64,000 nt of DNA from a bacterium (GTDB taxonomy: Bacteria; Planctomycetota; JAFGQW01). The notes beneath the pieces are model-generated. The model was not told the origin of the DNA. It saw nothing but the letters and a program-made list of their open reading frames with translations, and made no database searches. The DNA is taken from the NCBI GenBank assembly GCA_030426805.1, contig JAUHXU010000001.1:542501-606500 (forward strand), in the 5' to 3' direction. This document shows positions 53,745-62,382 of the stretch, piece after piece. Both the position numbers and the translations under genes were made by a program. How positions within the stretch are numbered: the stretch's first letter is position 1; each line of letters begins with the position of its first letter.

Positions 53745-54893
53745 ATGGCCAAGCTGATCATCAAGGAAGGTGACCGCAAACGGATCTACGAGATCTGCGA
53801 AGACACCCTCCATATCGGCAGCACGCCCGAGAACAACATTCGTCTGCGCGACCCGGATGCGTCGCGCGTGCACTGCGAGATCAAGAAGTCCCAGCAGGGC
53901 TACCGCATCATCGACCTCGAGAGCAAGGCCGGCACGCAGGTCAACGGCGAGCACATCAACCAGCACGTGCTCCAGCACGGGGACCGGATCCAGATCGGCA
54001 ACGTGCTGATGCAGTTCCACGCCGGCAAGTCCGCGGCGATGAACCTGCAGCCGCAGGAGTCGACGCGGATGGAGCGCGCCCGGACGCAGAAGGGCATGAA
54101 CCCGGCCGCGATCGTCGGCATCGGTCTCGGCGTCGTCGTGCTGCTGGTCGTCGTGATCATGTTCTTCAAGCAGAACACGCAGCTCGAAGGCCAGGTGCTC
54201 GTCGACCGGGCGGAGCACTACCTCGCGAAGTTCAGCGAGGAGAACACCGAGAAGGCGCGCAAGATCCTCGAGGACTACGAGAACCTGCCGGAGGGCGAGA
54301 AGTCGGTCTACACCGACAAGTTGTTCGCCGACCAGGTGAAGAAGCTCGAAGCGAATCTCCTGACGATCACGGAGACCAAGCGCAACGCGATCGTCGAGGA
54401 AGAGCGGCTGGCGACGAACAATCGCGCGACGACGCTCTACAACGAGGGGCAGATCGACGAGGCCATCAAGCTCCTACAGGCGTTCAACGCGAAACACCCC
54501 ACCCACCAATACCTGAACCACTTCAATAAGACGATCGCCCGGTGGGAGAAGAAGATGGCCGGCGGGGTCGCCGACCCCACCGAGGTCATCGACAAGATCA
54601 AGCAGCTGATGGACGACGAGCACTTCGGCGAAGCCAAGCAGCTCATCGAGACCTACGCCCGCAAGTGGAAGCGCGTCGACTCGATCACCGAGCAGATGAA
54701 CAAGCTCTACAAGGAGCACGGCAACCGCACGGTCGACGCGTGGAAGGCGCGGCACCGCGAGGCGCAAGAGTATGCCGACGAGGGCAACATGCGCGTCGCG
54801 ACGCGCATCTACCAAGGGGTGAAGCGCTGGGGCATCGACAAGTACGAGAAGCTCGCCGACGCCGAACTCGAGAAGCTCAAGCTTCGGCAGTAG
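53745..54893 (+). CDS. FHA-domain membrane protein with helical extracytoplasmic region
   Basis: A 382-residue protein with an FHA domain (1-95), a membrane helix (~119-142, IVGIGLGVVVLLVVVIMFF) and ~240 residues of helical, TPR-like sequence with Asp/Glu/Lys-rich helices (LYNEGQIDEAIKLLQAF). GGAGG precedes the ATG. Compared with the FHA consensus, Ser26 replaces Arg (IGS) and Ala replaces Asn in the NGT loop (K-A-G-T), while Ser-Arg-x-His is partly kept (DASRVH). It probably assembles with the neighbouring FHA-CAP protein at the membrane (inference from adjacency and shared layout). It overlaps the convergent kinase-like gene by 17 bases. Confidence 0.88.
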   Translation: MAKLIIKEGDRKRIYEICEDTLHIGSTPENNIRLRDPDASRVHCEIKKSQQGYRIIDLESKAGTQVNGEHINQHVLQHGDRIQIGNVLMQFHAGKSAAMNLQPQESTRMERARTQKGMNPAAIVGIGLGVVVLLVVVIMFFKQNTQLEGQVLVDRAEHYLAKFSEENTEKARKILEDYENLPEGEKSVYTDKLFADQVKKLEANLLTITETKRNAIVEEERLATNNRATTLYNEGQIDEAIKLLQAFNAKHPTHQYLNHFNKTIARWEKKMAGGVADPTEVIDKIKQLMDDEHFGEAKQLIETYARKWKRVDSITEQMNKLYKEHGNRTVDAWKARHREAQEYADEGNMRVATRIYQGVKRWGIDKYEKLADAELEKLKLRQ

Positions 54894-55557
54894 CGCGTGC
54901 GGCCGCGCGGCCGCTGCGGTAGCCGCGTCGGTAGGCCGCCCAGAATGCGTCGCGTTCGGCGGCCGTCGGCGGCCGAGCGGCGCCCCACGCGTCTCGCGCG
55001 AGGCGGGTGAGATCACGACGCCGAAGCGCCGCATCGACCCGACCGACGTGACGGATGCCGTCGAGATCGACGACCCACGCCGCGTCGTCGCGATCGAGCA
55101 CGACGTTCGGCGCCTTCCAGTCCCGGTTGCGGTAGCCGGCGCCGAAGGTGTGGCCGATCAGGGAGCCGGCGGCGTCGGCGGCGGCGAGCCGCGCTGCGCC
55201 GTCGCTCGACAGTCGCTCGAGCAGCGTGTCCCCGTCGATCCGATCGCTGACGACCCAGCTCGCGGCGAGCATCCCCCACCGGCGGCGCTCGAACGCCGCC
55301 CGGATCGTCGGTGTCCGCACCCCGCTGCGCGCGAGCGCGTCGGCGGTGGCCACCGCTCGACGCGCGCGCGACGCACGCCACCGACGGAGGCCGGTCACGC
55401 GGCGTCGCTTGACGATCAGCGCAGCCCCGTCGTCGAACGGGTAGACCGCCGTCGAACCGGTCGACTTGATCCGACGCGTCGGCGCGTCGGCAGCGGCAAC
55501 CGCTCGCGGATCGAATCCCGCCCACGCGGGGTCGCGGTAAAGCACTGTCCAGCCCAT
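54877..55557 (-). CDS. WaaP/Kdo-kinase-like (RIO-fold) LPS core kinase
   Basis: A 226-residue protein with a compact protein-kinase-like fold. The catalytic loop reads NRDWKAPNVVLDRD, and the Mg-binding segment is W-V-V-D-L-D-G-I-R, as in Kdo kinase (KdkA) and WaaP heptose kinases. An early K-R-R-R-V region may hold the ATP-contacting Lys. It likely phosphorylates a lipopolysaccharide core sugar at the inner face of the membrane. It sits divergently beside lptF/lptG, supporting an LPS role. The catalytic H-x-D is N-R-D-W here (Asn for His), a known variation in this group. Confidence 0.8.
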   Translation of the reverse strand: MGWTVLYRDPAWAGFDPRAVAAADAPTRRIKSTGSTAVYPFDDGAALIVKRRRVTGLRRWRASRARRAVATADALARSGVRTPTIRAAFERRRWGMLAASWVVSDRIDGDTLLERLSSDGAARLAAADAAGSLIGHTFGAGYRNRDWKAPNVVLDRDDAAWVVDLDGIRHVGRVDAALRRRDLTRLARDAWGAARPPTAAERDAFWAAYRRGYRSGRAAARATAEA

Positions 55558-55608
55558 CGTTCGGCCATTTCGCCGCCGGAGATCCTACGCGCCCCGTCCC
55601 CCGGAGGC

Positions 55609-55614
55609 TATCCT
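55609..55614 (+). promoter_or_regulatory. -10-like TATCCT before lptF
   Basis: GGC-TATCCT, 65 bases before the TTG start at 55680. Third instance of this hexamer before a gene in the window. -35 not clear. Confidence 0.33.
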
Positions 55615-55679
55615 ACCCTCCGGCGGGTGGGGCTCGGCCGTACGAGCACCCCGACCGTGATCCCATCGGAGGGTCCCGC

Positions 55680-56852
55680 TTGGTCTCCTTGCTCGAACGC
55701 TACATCCTCCGCGAGTTCCTGACGAGCTTCTCGATCGCGATCGCGGGGATCACGGCGATCCTGTTCATCGGGACCTCGTTCAAGATCCTCTCGAGCATGC
55801 CCGGGCTCGACCTCGTCTTCCTGCTCGAGGTGATCCCGCTGATCCTGCCGTACGCCCTCGTGCACGCGATGCCGCTCGCGGCGCTGATCGGTGCGGTCAC
55901 GGCGCACTGCCGCATGCGCGCCGACAACGAGGTGATGGCGATGAAGCTCACCGGCACGCGCCTGCGCCGGCTCGTGCTTCCGACGGTCTTCCTCGGCCTC
56001 GTGCTGTCGTTCGCGTCGCTGATGACGAACAACCACCTCGCGCCCTACTGCCGGGGCAAGCTCAAGTCGGTCACGCGCAACACGGTGACGCGCATCCTCT
56101 CGAGCTTCAGCGAGTCGCGCAACACGTTCCAGTACGACAACTACAAGTTCCACTGGCAGCGCGTCTCCGACGGTCGACTCGAGGACGTGCTCGTCTACAA
56201 GGCCCCGCGGCGTGACGAGGACGGCGCGCCGACCGAGCCGCCGGTGTTGGTCCACGCGAAGTACGGCCGCTTCCGGCTCGACCCACACGACAACCTGATC
56301 AAGTTCGAGGTCGAGGGCATTCTCGCGGACTACGATCACCTCCCCACGATCGACGGGACCGCATCGGCGAAGCCGGACAAGAAGCGGGCGGCAGACGATC
56401 CGCTCGGCGGCGACGTGAAGGTCACCGGGTCCGCGCGGTCGACCGCGATCACGATCGACCTCGATTCGCTGGGCAACTCCGTCGACAAGCGGGTCAAGGC
56501 GAAGGACCGGGACATCGACGACCTCTACGCCCTCCACGCGCGCGATCTCGCGCAGGATCGCGTCTCCCGCCCGGTGATCTCGCTCGAGATTCACCGCCGC
56601 GTCAGTGCCGCACTCGCGAACCTGACGCTCGCGCTGCTCGGCGCCGCGGTCGGGTTCTGGTTTCGCGGGACCAACCGCATCCTCGCGTATCTGATCGCCG
56701 TCGGAATCGGCGTGGCCGGCTACTACCCCGTCACGCAGGTCGGACTGCGGCTCGCCGAACAGGGGCGCATCCCGGCGGTGGTGGGGTCCCAGCTCGGCAA
56801 CGTCGTGCTCGTGGTCGTCAGCCTGCTGCTGCTCCGGCGGGGGCTGCGATGA
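55680..56852 (+). CDS. lptF: LptF/YjgP-family LPS export permease
   Basis: A 390-residue membrane protein with three helices near each end flanking a periplasmic beta-jellyroll (~130-300). Family features: LLERYILREFLTSF at the start, L-P-Y-A-L-V-H-A-M-P-L-A-A-L, R-A-D-N-E-V-M-A-M-K, and the C-terminal E-I-H-R-R-V helix. With LptG it forms the LptB2FG ABC exporter that extracts LPS from the inner membrane; no lptB is in this window. The start is TTG at 55680, supported by GGAGGG (55668-55673). Its stop overlaps the lptG-like ATG by four bases. Assigning F versus G is by gene order only. Confidence 0.9.
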   Translation: MVSLLERYILREFLTSFSIAIAGITAILFIGTSFKILSSMPGLDLVFLLEVIPLILPYALVHAMPLAALIGAVTAHCRMRADNEVMAMKLTGTRLRRLVLPTVFLGLVLSFASLMTNNHLAPYCRGKLKSVTRNTVTRILSSFSESRNTFQYDNYKFHWQRVSDGRLEDVLVYKAPRRDEDGAPTEPPVLVHAKYGRFRLDPHDNLIKFEVEGILADYDHLPTIDGTASAKPDKKRAADDPLGGDVKVTGSARSTAITIDLDSLGNSVDKRVKAKDRDIDDLYALHARDLAQDRVSRPVISLEIHRRVSAALANLTLALLGAAVGFWFRGTNRILAYLIAVGIGVAGYYPVTQVGLRLAEQGRIPAVVGSQLGNVVLVVVSLLLLRRGLR

Positions 56853-57991
56853 GATTCCGCGCGACCGCCCTCGACCGCTACGTTCGCGGCATCTTCGTCG
56901 GTGCGATGGGCGTGTGCATGGTCGTCTTCGTCGCGATGTGGATCGTCGGGGATCTCGCGAACAAGATCGACGACATCCTCGAAGCGATGAAGGAGGACGA
57001 CGCGAACACGACCGGCACGATGATCGGCCTCGTCGGCCGCTACTTCGCGACGAACCTGCCGTTCTTCCTCCACCACACCGCGCCGTTCATTCCGCTGATC
57101 GCGGCCCTCTACACGCTCAACCGCCTGCTCCGCGCGAACGAACTGACGCCGATGGTCGTGGCCGGCAACAGCCTGTTCCGCGCGCTCCGACCGATCTTCG
57201 TGTCGACCGGCCTCTTCGCGCTCCTCGTCTTCGCGCAGCAGGAGTTCGTGCTGCCGAAGCTCGCGATCGAGCAGGAGCACCTCGGCCGACGCATCCGCGG
57301 CAAGAGCACGCGTGAATACACCGAGTTGCAGGTGATCGCCGATCGCGCGGGCAACCGCTACGTGATCGACCGCTACGATCCGCTCGAGACGCGACGCCGG
57401 ATCACGCGACTCCAGTTGACCCGAACCGAGACCGCGCCGAACGGCGAGCTGGTGCTCACGCGCCGCGTGATCGCGGCCGGCGCGACGTATCGCGACGAAG
57501 ACGACGGCCCGCGCGGCTGGGCTTTGGACGACGGCGCGATCGACGATCGACGGCTGCCGGACGGCACGATCGTCCGCCGCCGGATCGACTTCCTGTCGCG
57601 CGACGATGCCCCGTTGCGGCCGAAGGACATCGAGCGCTCGGTCGCGAACACACCGGCGCGGTCGCTCGCGACGCTCCGGCGCGAGATGCGGCGCGCCCCG
57701 TCGCGCGACATCGCGCTCGAGATCCACCGCCACTTCACCCACCCGGCCAAGGCACTCTTGCTGCTGTTCCTCGGCCTGCCGTTCTTCATGCGCGCCTACC
57801 TGCGCCAGCTCACGCCGGGCCCGATCCTGAAGAGCTTCGGCGTCTGCGCCGCGTTCTACCTCGTCGACTTCCTCTGCCTCGACCTCGGCAGCGAAACCCG
57901 CGCGACGCTCTCCCCCGCCGTAGCCGCCTGGCTACCGATCGTGAGCTTCTCCGTCATCGCCGCGTGGCTGCTCGACCACGTCCGCACGTGA
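56849..57991 (+). CDS. lptG: LptG/YjgQ-family LPS export permease
   Basis: A 380-residue partner permease with the same helix-jellyroll-helix plan. Features: L-D-R-Y-V-R-G-I-F near the start, L-R-A-N-E-L-T-P-M near 100, a periplasmic region (~150-290) and I-A-L-E-I-H-R-H-F before the final helices. The ATG overlaps the upstream stop (ATGA), so translation is coupled. Together with the preceding gene it should move LPS to the periplasmic bridge. A diderm envelope for the host follows from this pair. The gene ends 41 bases before the beta-helix gene. Confidence 0.9.
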   Translation: MRFRATALDRYVRGIFVGAMGVCMVVFVAMWIVGDLANKIDDILEAMKEDDANTTGTMIGLVGRYFATNLPFFLHHTAPFIPLIAALYTLNRLLRANELTPMVVAGNSLFRALRPIFVSTGLFALLVFAQQEFVLPKLAIEQEHLGRRIRGKSTREYTELQVIADRAGNRYVIDRYDPLETRRRITRLQLTRTETAPNGELVLTRRVIAAGATYRDEDDGPRGWALDDGAIDDRRLPDGTIVRRRIDFLSRDDAPLRPKDIERSVANTPARSLATLRREMRRAPSRDIALEIHRHFTHPAKALLLLFLGLPFFMRAYLRQLTPGPILKSFGVCAAFYLVDFLCLDLGSETRATLSPAVAAWLPIVSFSVIAAWLLDHVRT

Positions 57992-58032
57992 CGTGGTAGC
58001 CTGAGCGCTCCGGACCACACGAGGGGACCACG

Positions 58033-59775
58033 ATGATTCGATTCACCGCGCCGGCTGCGCTCTCGCTCCTGCTCGCGTTCATTCCGTTCGCGCCCGGATC
58101 CGCGGCCCAGGGCGTCACGATTCCGGTGACGACGCCGATCACGCTGACGAACAGCATCACGATCCCGAGCCACGCAACGCTGCGCTTCTGGCGCGGCGGC
58201 GTCGTCCACCTCGATCCGGACGTCGTATTGACGATCGAGGGCGGCGTCGAGGCCGGTCCGTGGCAGATCTTCCAATGCAGCGCCGGCGCACGGGTCGTGA
58301 TCGAGCCGGGCCACGTCTCACGCGTCTATCCACAATGGTGGGGAGACAACATCGCGGACAGCGTGCAACAGGCACTCACCGCCGCCGCCCACTGCGGGTG
58401 CGAGCTTTACCTCCCGGCTGGACGCTACGTGTTCGACAAGACGGTGCGCTACCGGTTCACGGACACGGGGTTCGCCGCCCGCGGCCTGACCATCCGGGGC
58501 GCGGGGCCGGGCCGCACCGTGATCGACAATCGCTCGGCCGGGCAGGCGTCGTTCTTCTTCGGCACCGGAACCGTCTCGTCGCAGACCGGGTGGTTCCTGT
58601 CGATCCACGGCCTCGAATTGACGAGTTCCACGGGTCGTGGCGCGAGCGGGGTCGAGATCGAGGACGTCTGGATGGGCCGGATCGCGAACTGCCTCGTGTC
58701 GAATCACGCCGGTGACGGGATTCGAATGCGCGCGGACCTCAACGACTTCGGCCTGCCGAAGACGTGGATCATCGAGCAGTCGCTGATCGTCAAGAACGGA
58801 CGGTACGGGATCCACCTCGAGTCCGTGAACAACGAAGTGGCCTACAACGTCACGATGGACCGACTCGACGTCGAGCTGAACAAGAAGGGCGGGATCTACG
58901 CCGCGGCCGAGCTCACGAAGATCACGAACTCCATCATCGCCTACAACGGAACCGACGCGGCATCACACGGCGGCATCTACGTCACGGGCGTCACCGGCTA
59001 TCGCGTCTACGACAACGCGATCGCCGGCAACGGGTTCGAGGCGAACGCGCCGTTCGACATCTATGCCGACCGGGTGGCGAACCTCAGCATCGCGCGGAAC
59101 GACTTCAGTCGAGTCCAGGTCCAGGCGGCGCCCCGTCCCGACCACTTCATCCGGCTCGACGGCCCACAGGGCGCGTTCAACGTTCGCATCGAGCACAACC
59201 AGTTCTCGTCCGGGATCACGACACCGTTCACCGCGATCCTCGGCGGGGCCGGCCTCCAGAGTGCCGACCTCGACGACAACCGATTCAATCTGCCGGCGGG
59301 CAATCGACCCTTCGCGTTCGCCGCGGCAACGAAGTCGACGCGCCGGACGCTCGGCGACACGGTGCTGACCAACCAGAGCCTCGCGTTTGCGGACCGCAAC
59401 ACCGGCACCGCCGACGTGACGTTGAGCCGTGGCGGCCCGGGCATCCTCTCGGTATCGGCCGGTGTCGTCGGCGCGATGCAGACGGTCCGTTCGTCGAACG
59501 GCGCACTCGTCATCGACTGTGCGAACGGCCTGACCGCCCTGCACACGCTGACGAGCAACACCCGGATACTGGCCCCGCTCAACCCGGTTCCCGGCGCGGT
59601 GCTGAACCTCGTCGTCTTCCAGGGACAGAGCAACTACGCGATCGAGTTCGCGCCGATCTTCAAGCGGGCGGGCGCGTTCACGGCCAAACCGGTTCACTTC
59701 TCGACGATTCGATTCGTCTACACCGGACTCTACTGGGTCCAGCTCGGCGCGGCCGCCCTCGACGCCCCGCTCTGA
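58033..59775 (+). CDS. Secreted pectate-lyase-superfamily beta-helix protein
   Basis: A 580-residue exported protein with a signal peptide ending near Ser-Ala-Ala-Gln (about 23-26) and GAGGGG before the ATG at 58033. A beta-rich N-terminal cap (LRFWRGGVVHLDPDV) is followed by QWWGDN and A-D-S-V-Q-Q-A-L, the entry of pectate-lyase-3/tailspike-type helices, then repeated turns (ITNSIIAYNG, VYDNAIAGNGF). The last ~110 residues are beta-rich and unlike the shared C-terminal module. It could bind or cleave an extracellular polysaccharide; no catalytic triad is identifiable. Confidence 0.82.
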   Translation: MIRFTAPAALSLLLAFIPFAPGSAAQGVTIPVTTPITLTNSITIPSHATLRFWRGGVVHLDPDVVLTIEGGVEAGPWQIFQCSAGARVVIEPGHVSRVYPQWWGDNIADSVQQALTAAAHCGCELYLPAGRYVFDKTVRYRFTDTGFAARGLTIRGAGPGRTVIDNRSAGQASFFFGTGTVSSQTGWFLSIHGLELTSSTGRGASGVEIEDVWMGRIANCLVSNHAGDGIRMRADLNDFGLPKTWIIEQSLIVKNGRYGIHLESVNNEVAYNVTMDRLDVELNKKGGIYAAAELTKITNSIIAYNGTDAASHGGIYVTGVTGYRVYDNAIAGNGFEANAPFDIYADRVANLSIARNDFSRVQVQAAPRPDHFIRLDGPQGAFNVRIEHNQFSSGITTPFTAILGGAGLQSADLDDNRFNLPAGNRPFAFAAATKSTRRTLGDTVLTNQSLAFADRNTGTADVTLSRGGPGILSVSAGVVGAMQTVRSSNGALVIDCANGLTALHTLTSNTRILAPLNPVPGAVLNLVVFQGQSNYAIEFAPIFKRAGAFTAKPVHFSTIRFVYTGLYWVQLGAAALDAPL

Positions 59776-59790
59776 TCGGCCGGGCGATCG

Positions 59791-62382
59791 CTACAGCTTC
59801 GACTTCAGGTCGGCGAGGAAGTTCAGCGCGTCGAGCGGGGTCATCCCGTCGAGTTGGGCCTCGCGCAGCGCGCGGATGACGGGGTCGTCCTCGTCGCCGA
59901 AGAGCGAGGGCTGCACCGCGGCGGCCGGCGCGTCGGCGGGCGACGCGGGCGCCCCGGCGTGTGCTTGCAGCGATTCGAGGATCGAGCGGGCTCGCGCGAG
60001 CACGCTGTCCGGCACGCCGGCCAGACGCGCGACGTGCACGCCGTAGGACCGGTCGCATCCGCCCGCGACGATCCGATGCAGGAAGACGACGTCGTCGCCC
60101 CACTCACGGACGCTGACGTTCATGTTCTTGACGCCGTCGATGCGCTCGGGGAGATCGGTCAGCTCGTGGTAGTGCGTCGCGAACAGCGTCCGCGCCTTGA
60201 CCGCGGTCGCGAGGTGCTCGGCGACCGCCCATGCGATGCTGACGCCGTCGTAGGTGCTCGTCCCGCGCCCGACCTCGTCGAGGACGAGCAGGCTCCGGTC
60301 GGTCGCGTTGTTCAGGATGTTCGCGACTTCGGTCATCTCGACCATGAACGTGCTGCGACCGCGGCTCAGGTCGTCGCTCGCGCCGACGCGCGTGAACACC
60401 CGGTCGACGACGCCGATCGTCGCGCGCTCGGCCGGGACGTAGCCGCCCGCCTGCGCCATCACGACGTGCAGCGCAGCCTGCCGGATGAACGTCGACTTGC
60501 CCGCCATGTTCGGCCCGGTGAGCACGACGAGTCGCTCGCCCCCGCCGTCGATCGCCAGGTCGTTGGCGACGAACTCCCCCGCGCCGAGCTTGACCTCGAG
60601 TACCGGGTGGCGCCCGCCGGTCACCGCCATCTTGCGCGACTCGTCGATCGTCGGGCGGACGTAGGCACGCCGCACCGCGACGTCCGCGAACGCGCCGACC
60701 GCATCGATGTCGGCGATCGCCGCGGCCGTCTCCAGGATCCGTCGCACGTGCGCCGCGACCTCGTCGCGGATACGCAGCACGTGCTGATACTCGATCTCCT
60801 TGATCCGCTCCTCGGCGTTCAGGACCTTGGACTCGTACTCCTTCAGCTCCGGCGTGATGTAGCGCTCGGCGTTCTTGAGCGTCTGCTTGCGCGTGAAGTG
60901 CGCCGGCGCGCGATCGGCATGCGCGTTCGTGATCTCGAGGTAGTAGCCGAAGACCCGATTGAACCCGATCTTCAGGTTCGGGATCCCGCACGCCTCGGCT
61001 TCCCGCTCGCGATAGCGCTCGAGGTAGTCCTTGCCCTCGGAGCCGATCCGACGCAACTCGTCGAGTTCGGCGTCGTAGCCCTCGCGCAGGAGCCCGCCGT
61101 CGGTCATCAGGACCGGCGGTTCGTCGACGATCGCATCGAGAATCGCCGTCTGCACCTCGGGGCACGGATCGAGCCGCGCGTGCGCGTCCGACACGAACGG
61201 CGTCGACTCGGCCGCGGACGCGAGCGCGTCGGCGAGCGCGCCGACCGGCGCGAGCGAGCGTGCGAGCGCGACGAGGTCGCGCGCATTCGCCCGCCCGACG
61301 CCGAGCCGCCCCGCGAGGCGCTCGACGTCATGCACGCCGCCCAGCAACTCCCGCACCCGCTCGGCCGTCGCCCGGTCGTCGACGAAGCGCGTGACGGCCG
61401 CCTGGCGGTGGCGGATCGCATCGACCGCGCGCAGCGGTGCGACGAGCCACTCCTTCAATCGCCGTGCGCCCATCGGCGTGACCGTCCGGTCCAGCACCTG
61501 GACGAGCGTCCCGTCGCGGCCGCCGTCGTGCGCGTTCGCGGTCAACTCGAGCGCCCGCCGCGTCGACCGGTCGAGGAACATCGTCGTCGCGTCGCGGTAG
61601 CGCTCGATGCGGTGGATGTGCGACAGGTCCGACTGCTGGGTATCGCGCAGATAGCCGAGCAGCGCGCCGCCCGCGCCGAGCGCCGGGCCGAGGTCGTCGC
61701 AGCCGAAGCCCGCGAGATCGCGCACCCCGAGGTGGTCGACGAGCGCCCGCCGGCCGGCGTCGCGGCCGAACCGCACGTCGGGCAGTGCAGTCGTGCGCTT
61801 GGCGCCGCAGCCGTCGACCGCCTTCGCGGTCGCGCCGCCTTCGTGCACCGTCGCATCGGCGACGAGCACCTCGGCCGGCTCGAGCCGGGTCAGCTCGTCG
61901 TCGAGTCGCGACGCGTCGATGTCCTCGAGCAGGAACGCACCCGTGCTCAGGTCCGCCCACGCGAGCCCGATCCGGTCGCGCTCGACGGCAACCGCGGCGA
62001 CGAAGTTGTGCGTCGCTGTGTCGAGCGCATCGTCCTCGGTGAGCGTGCCCGGCGTGACGACCCGGACGACCTTGCGCTCGACGATGTCCTTCGCCTTCTT
62101 CGGATCCTCGACCTGGTCGCAGATCGCGACCCGATACCCGCGGGCGACGAGCTTGCGCAGGTAGCCGTCGACGGCACGCACCGGTACCCCGGCCATCGGG
62201 ATCGCATCGTCGCCCTTGCTGCGCGACGTGAGCGTGAGCCCGAGCACCTTCGACACGTCCACCGCGTCGTCGTGGAACAGCTCGTAGAAGTCGCCCATCC
62301 GGAAGAAGAGCACGCAGTCCGGGTGCTCCGCCTTCGCGGCGTGGAACTGCTTCATCATCGGGGTCTGATCGGCGCGGCTCAT
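59791..62382 (-). CDS. mutS: DNA mismatch repair protein MutS
   Basis: An 863-residue MutS1. The mismatch-reading motif is GDFYELF with Phe32-Tyr-Glu34. Connector, lever and clamp regions follow, then the ATPase with Walker A GPNMAGKST (623-631), Walker B region L-L-V-L-D-E-V-G-R-G-T-S-T-Y-D-G and the TLFATHYHEL switch. The end has the helix-turn-helix dimerisation region and a short tail (SLFGDEDDPV ... LNFLADLKSKL). It detects mispairs and recruits MutL; no mutL lies in the window. The ATG overlaps the stop of the upstream exonuclease gene by four bases. Confidence 0.98.
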   Translation of the reverse strand: MSRADQTPMMKQFHAAKAEHPDCVLFFRMGDFYELFHDDAVDVSKVLGLTLTSRSKGDDAIPMAGVPVRAVDGYLRKLVARGYRVAICDQVEDPKKAKDIVERKVVRVVTPGTLTEDDALDTATHNFVAAVAVERDRIGLAWADLSTGAFLLEDIDASRLDDELTRLEPAEVLVADATVHEGGATAKAVDGCGAKRTTALPDVRFGRDAGRRALVDHLGVRDLAGFGCDDLGPALGAGGALLGYLRDTQQSDLSHIHRIERYRDATTMFLDRSTRRALELTANAHDGGRDGTLVQVLDRTVTPMGARRLKEWLVAPLRAVDAIRHRQAAVTRFVDDRATAERVRELLGGVHDVERLAGRLGVGRANARDLVALARSLAPVGALADALASAAESTPFVSDAHARLDPCPEVQTAILDAIVDEPPVLMTDGGLLREGYDAELDELRRIGSEGKDYLERYREREAEACGIPNLKIGFNRVFGYYLEITNAHADRAPAHFTRKQTLKNAERYITPELKEYESKVLNAEERIKEIEYQHVLRIRDEVAAHVRRILETAAAIADIDAVGAFADVAVRRAYVRPTIDESRKMAVTGGRHPVLEVKLGAGEFVANDLAIDGGGERLVVLTGPNMAGKSTFIRQAALHVVMAQAGGYVPAERATIGVVDRVFTRVGASDDLSRGRSTFMVEMTEVANILNNATDRSLLVLDEVGRGTSTYDGVSIAWAVAEHLATAVKARTLFATHYHELTDLPERIDGVKNMNVSVREWGDDVVFLHRIVAGGCDRSYGVHVARLAGVPDSVLARARSILESLQAHAGAPASPADAPAAAVQPSLFGDEDDPVIRALREAQLDGMTPLDALNFLADLKSKL

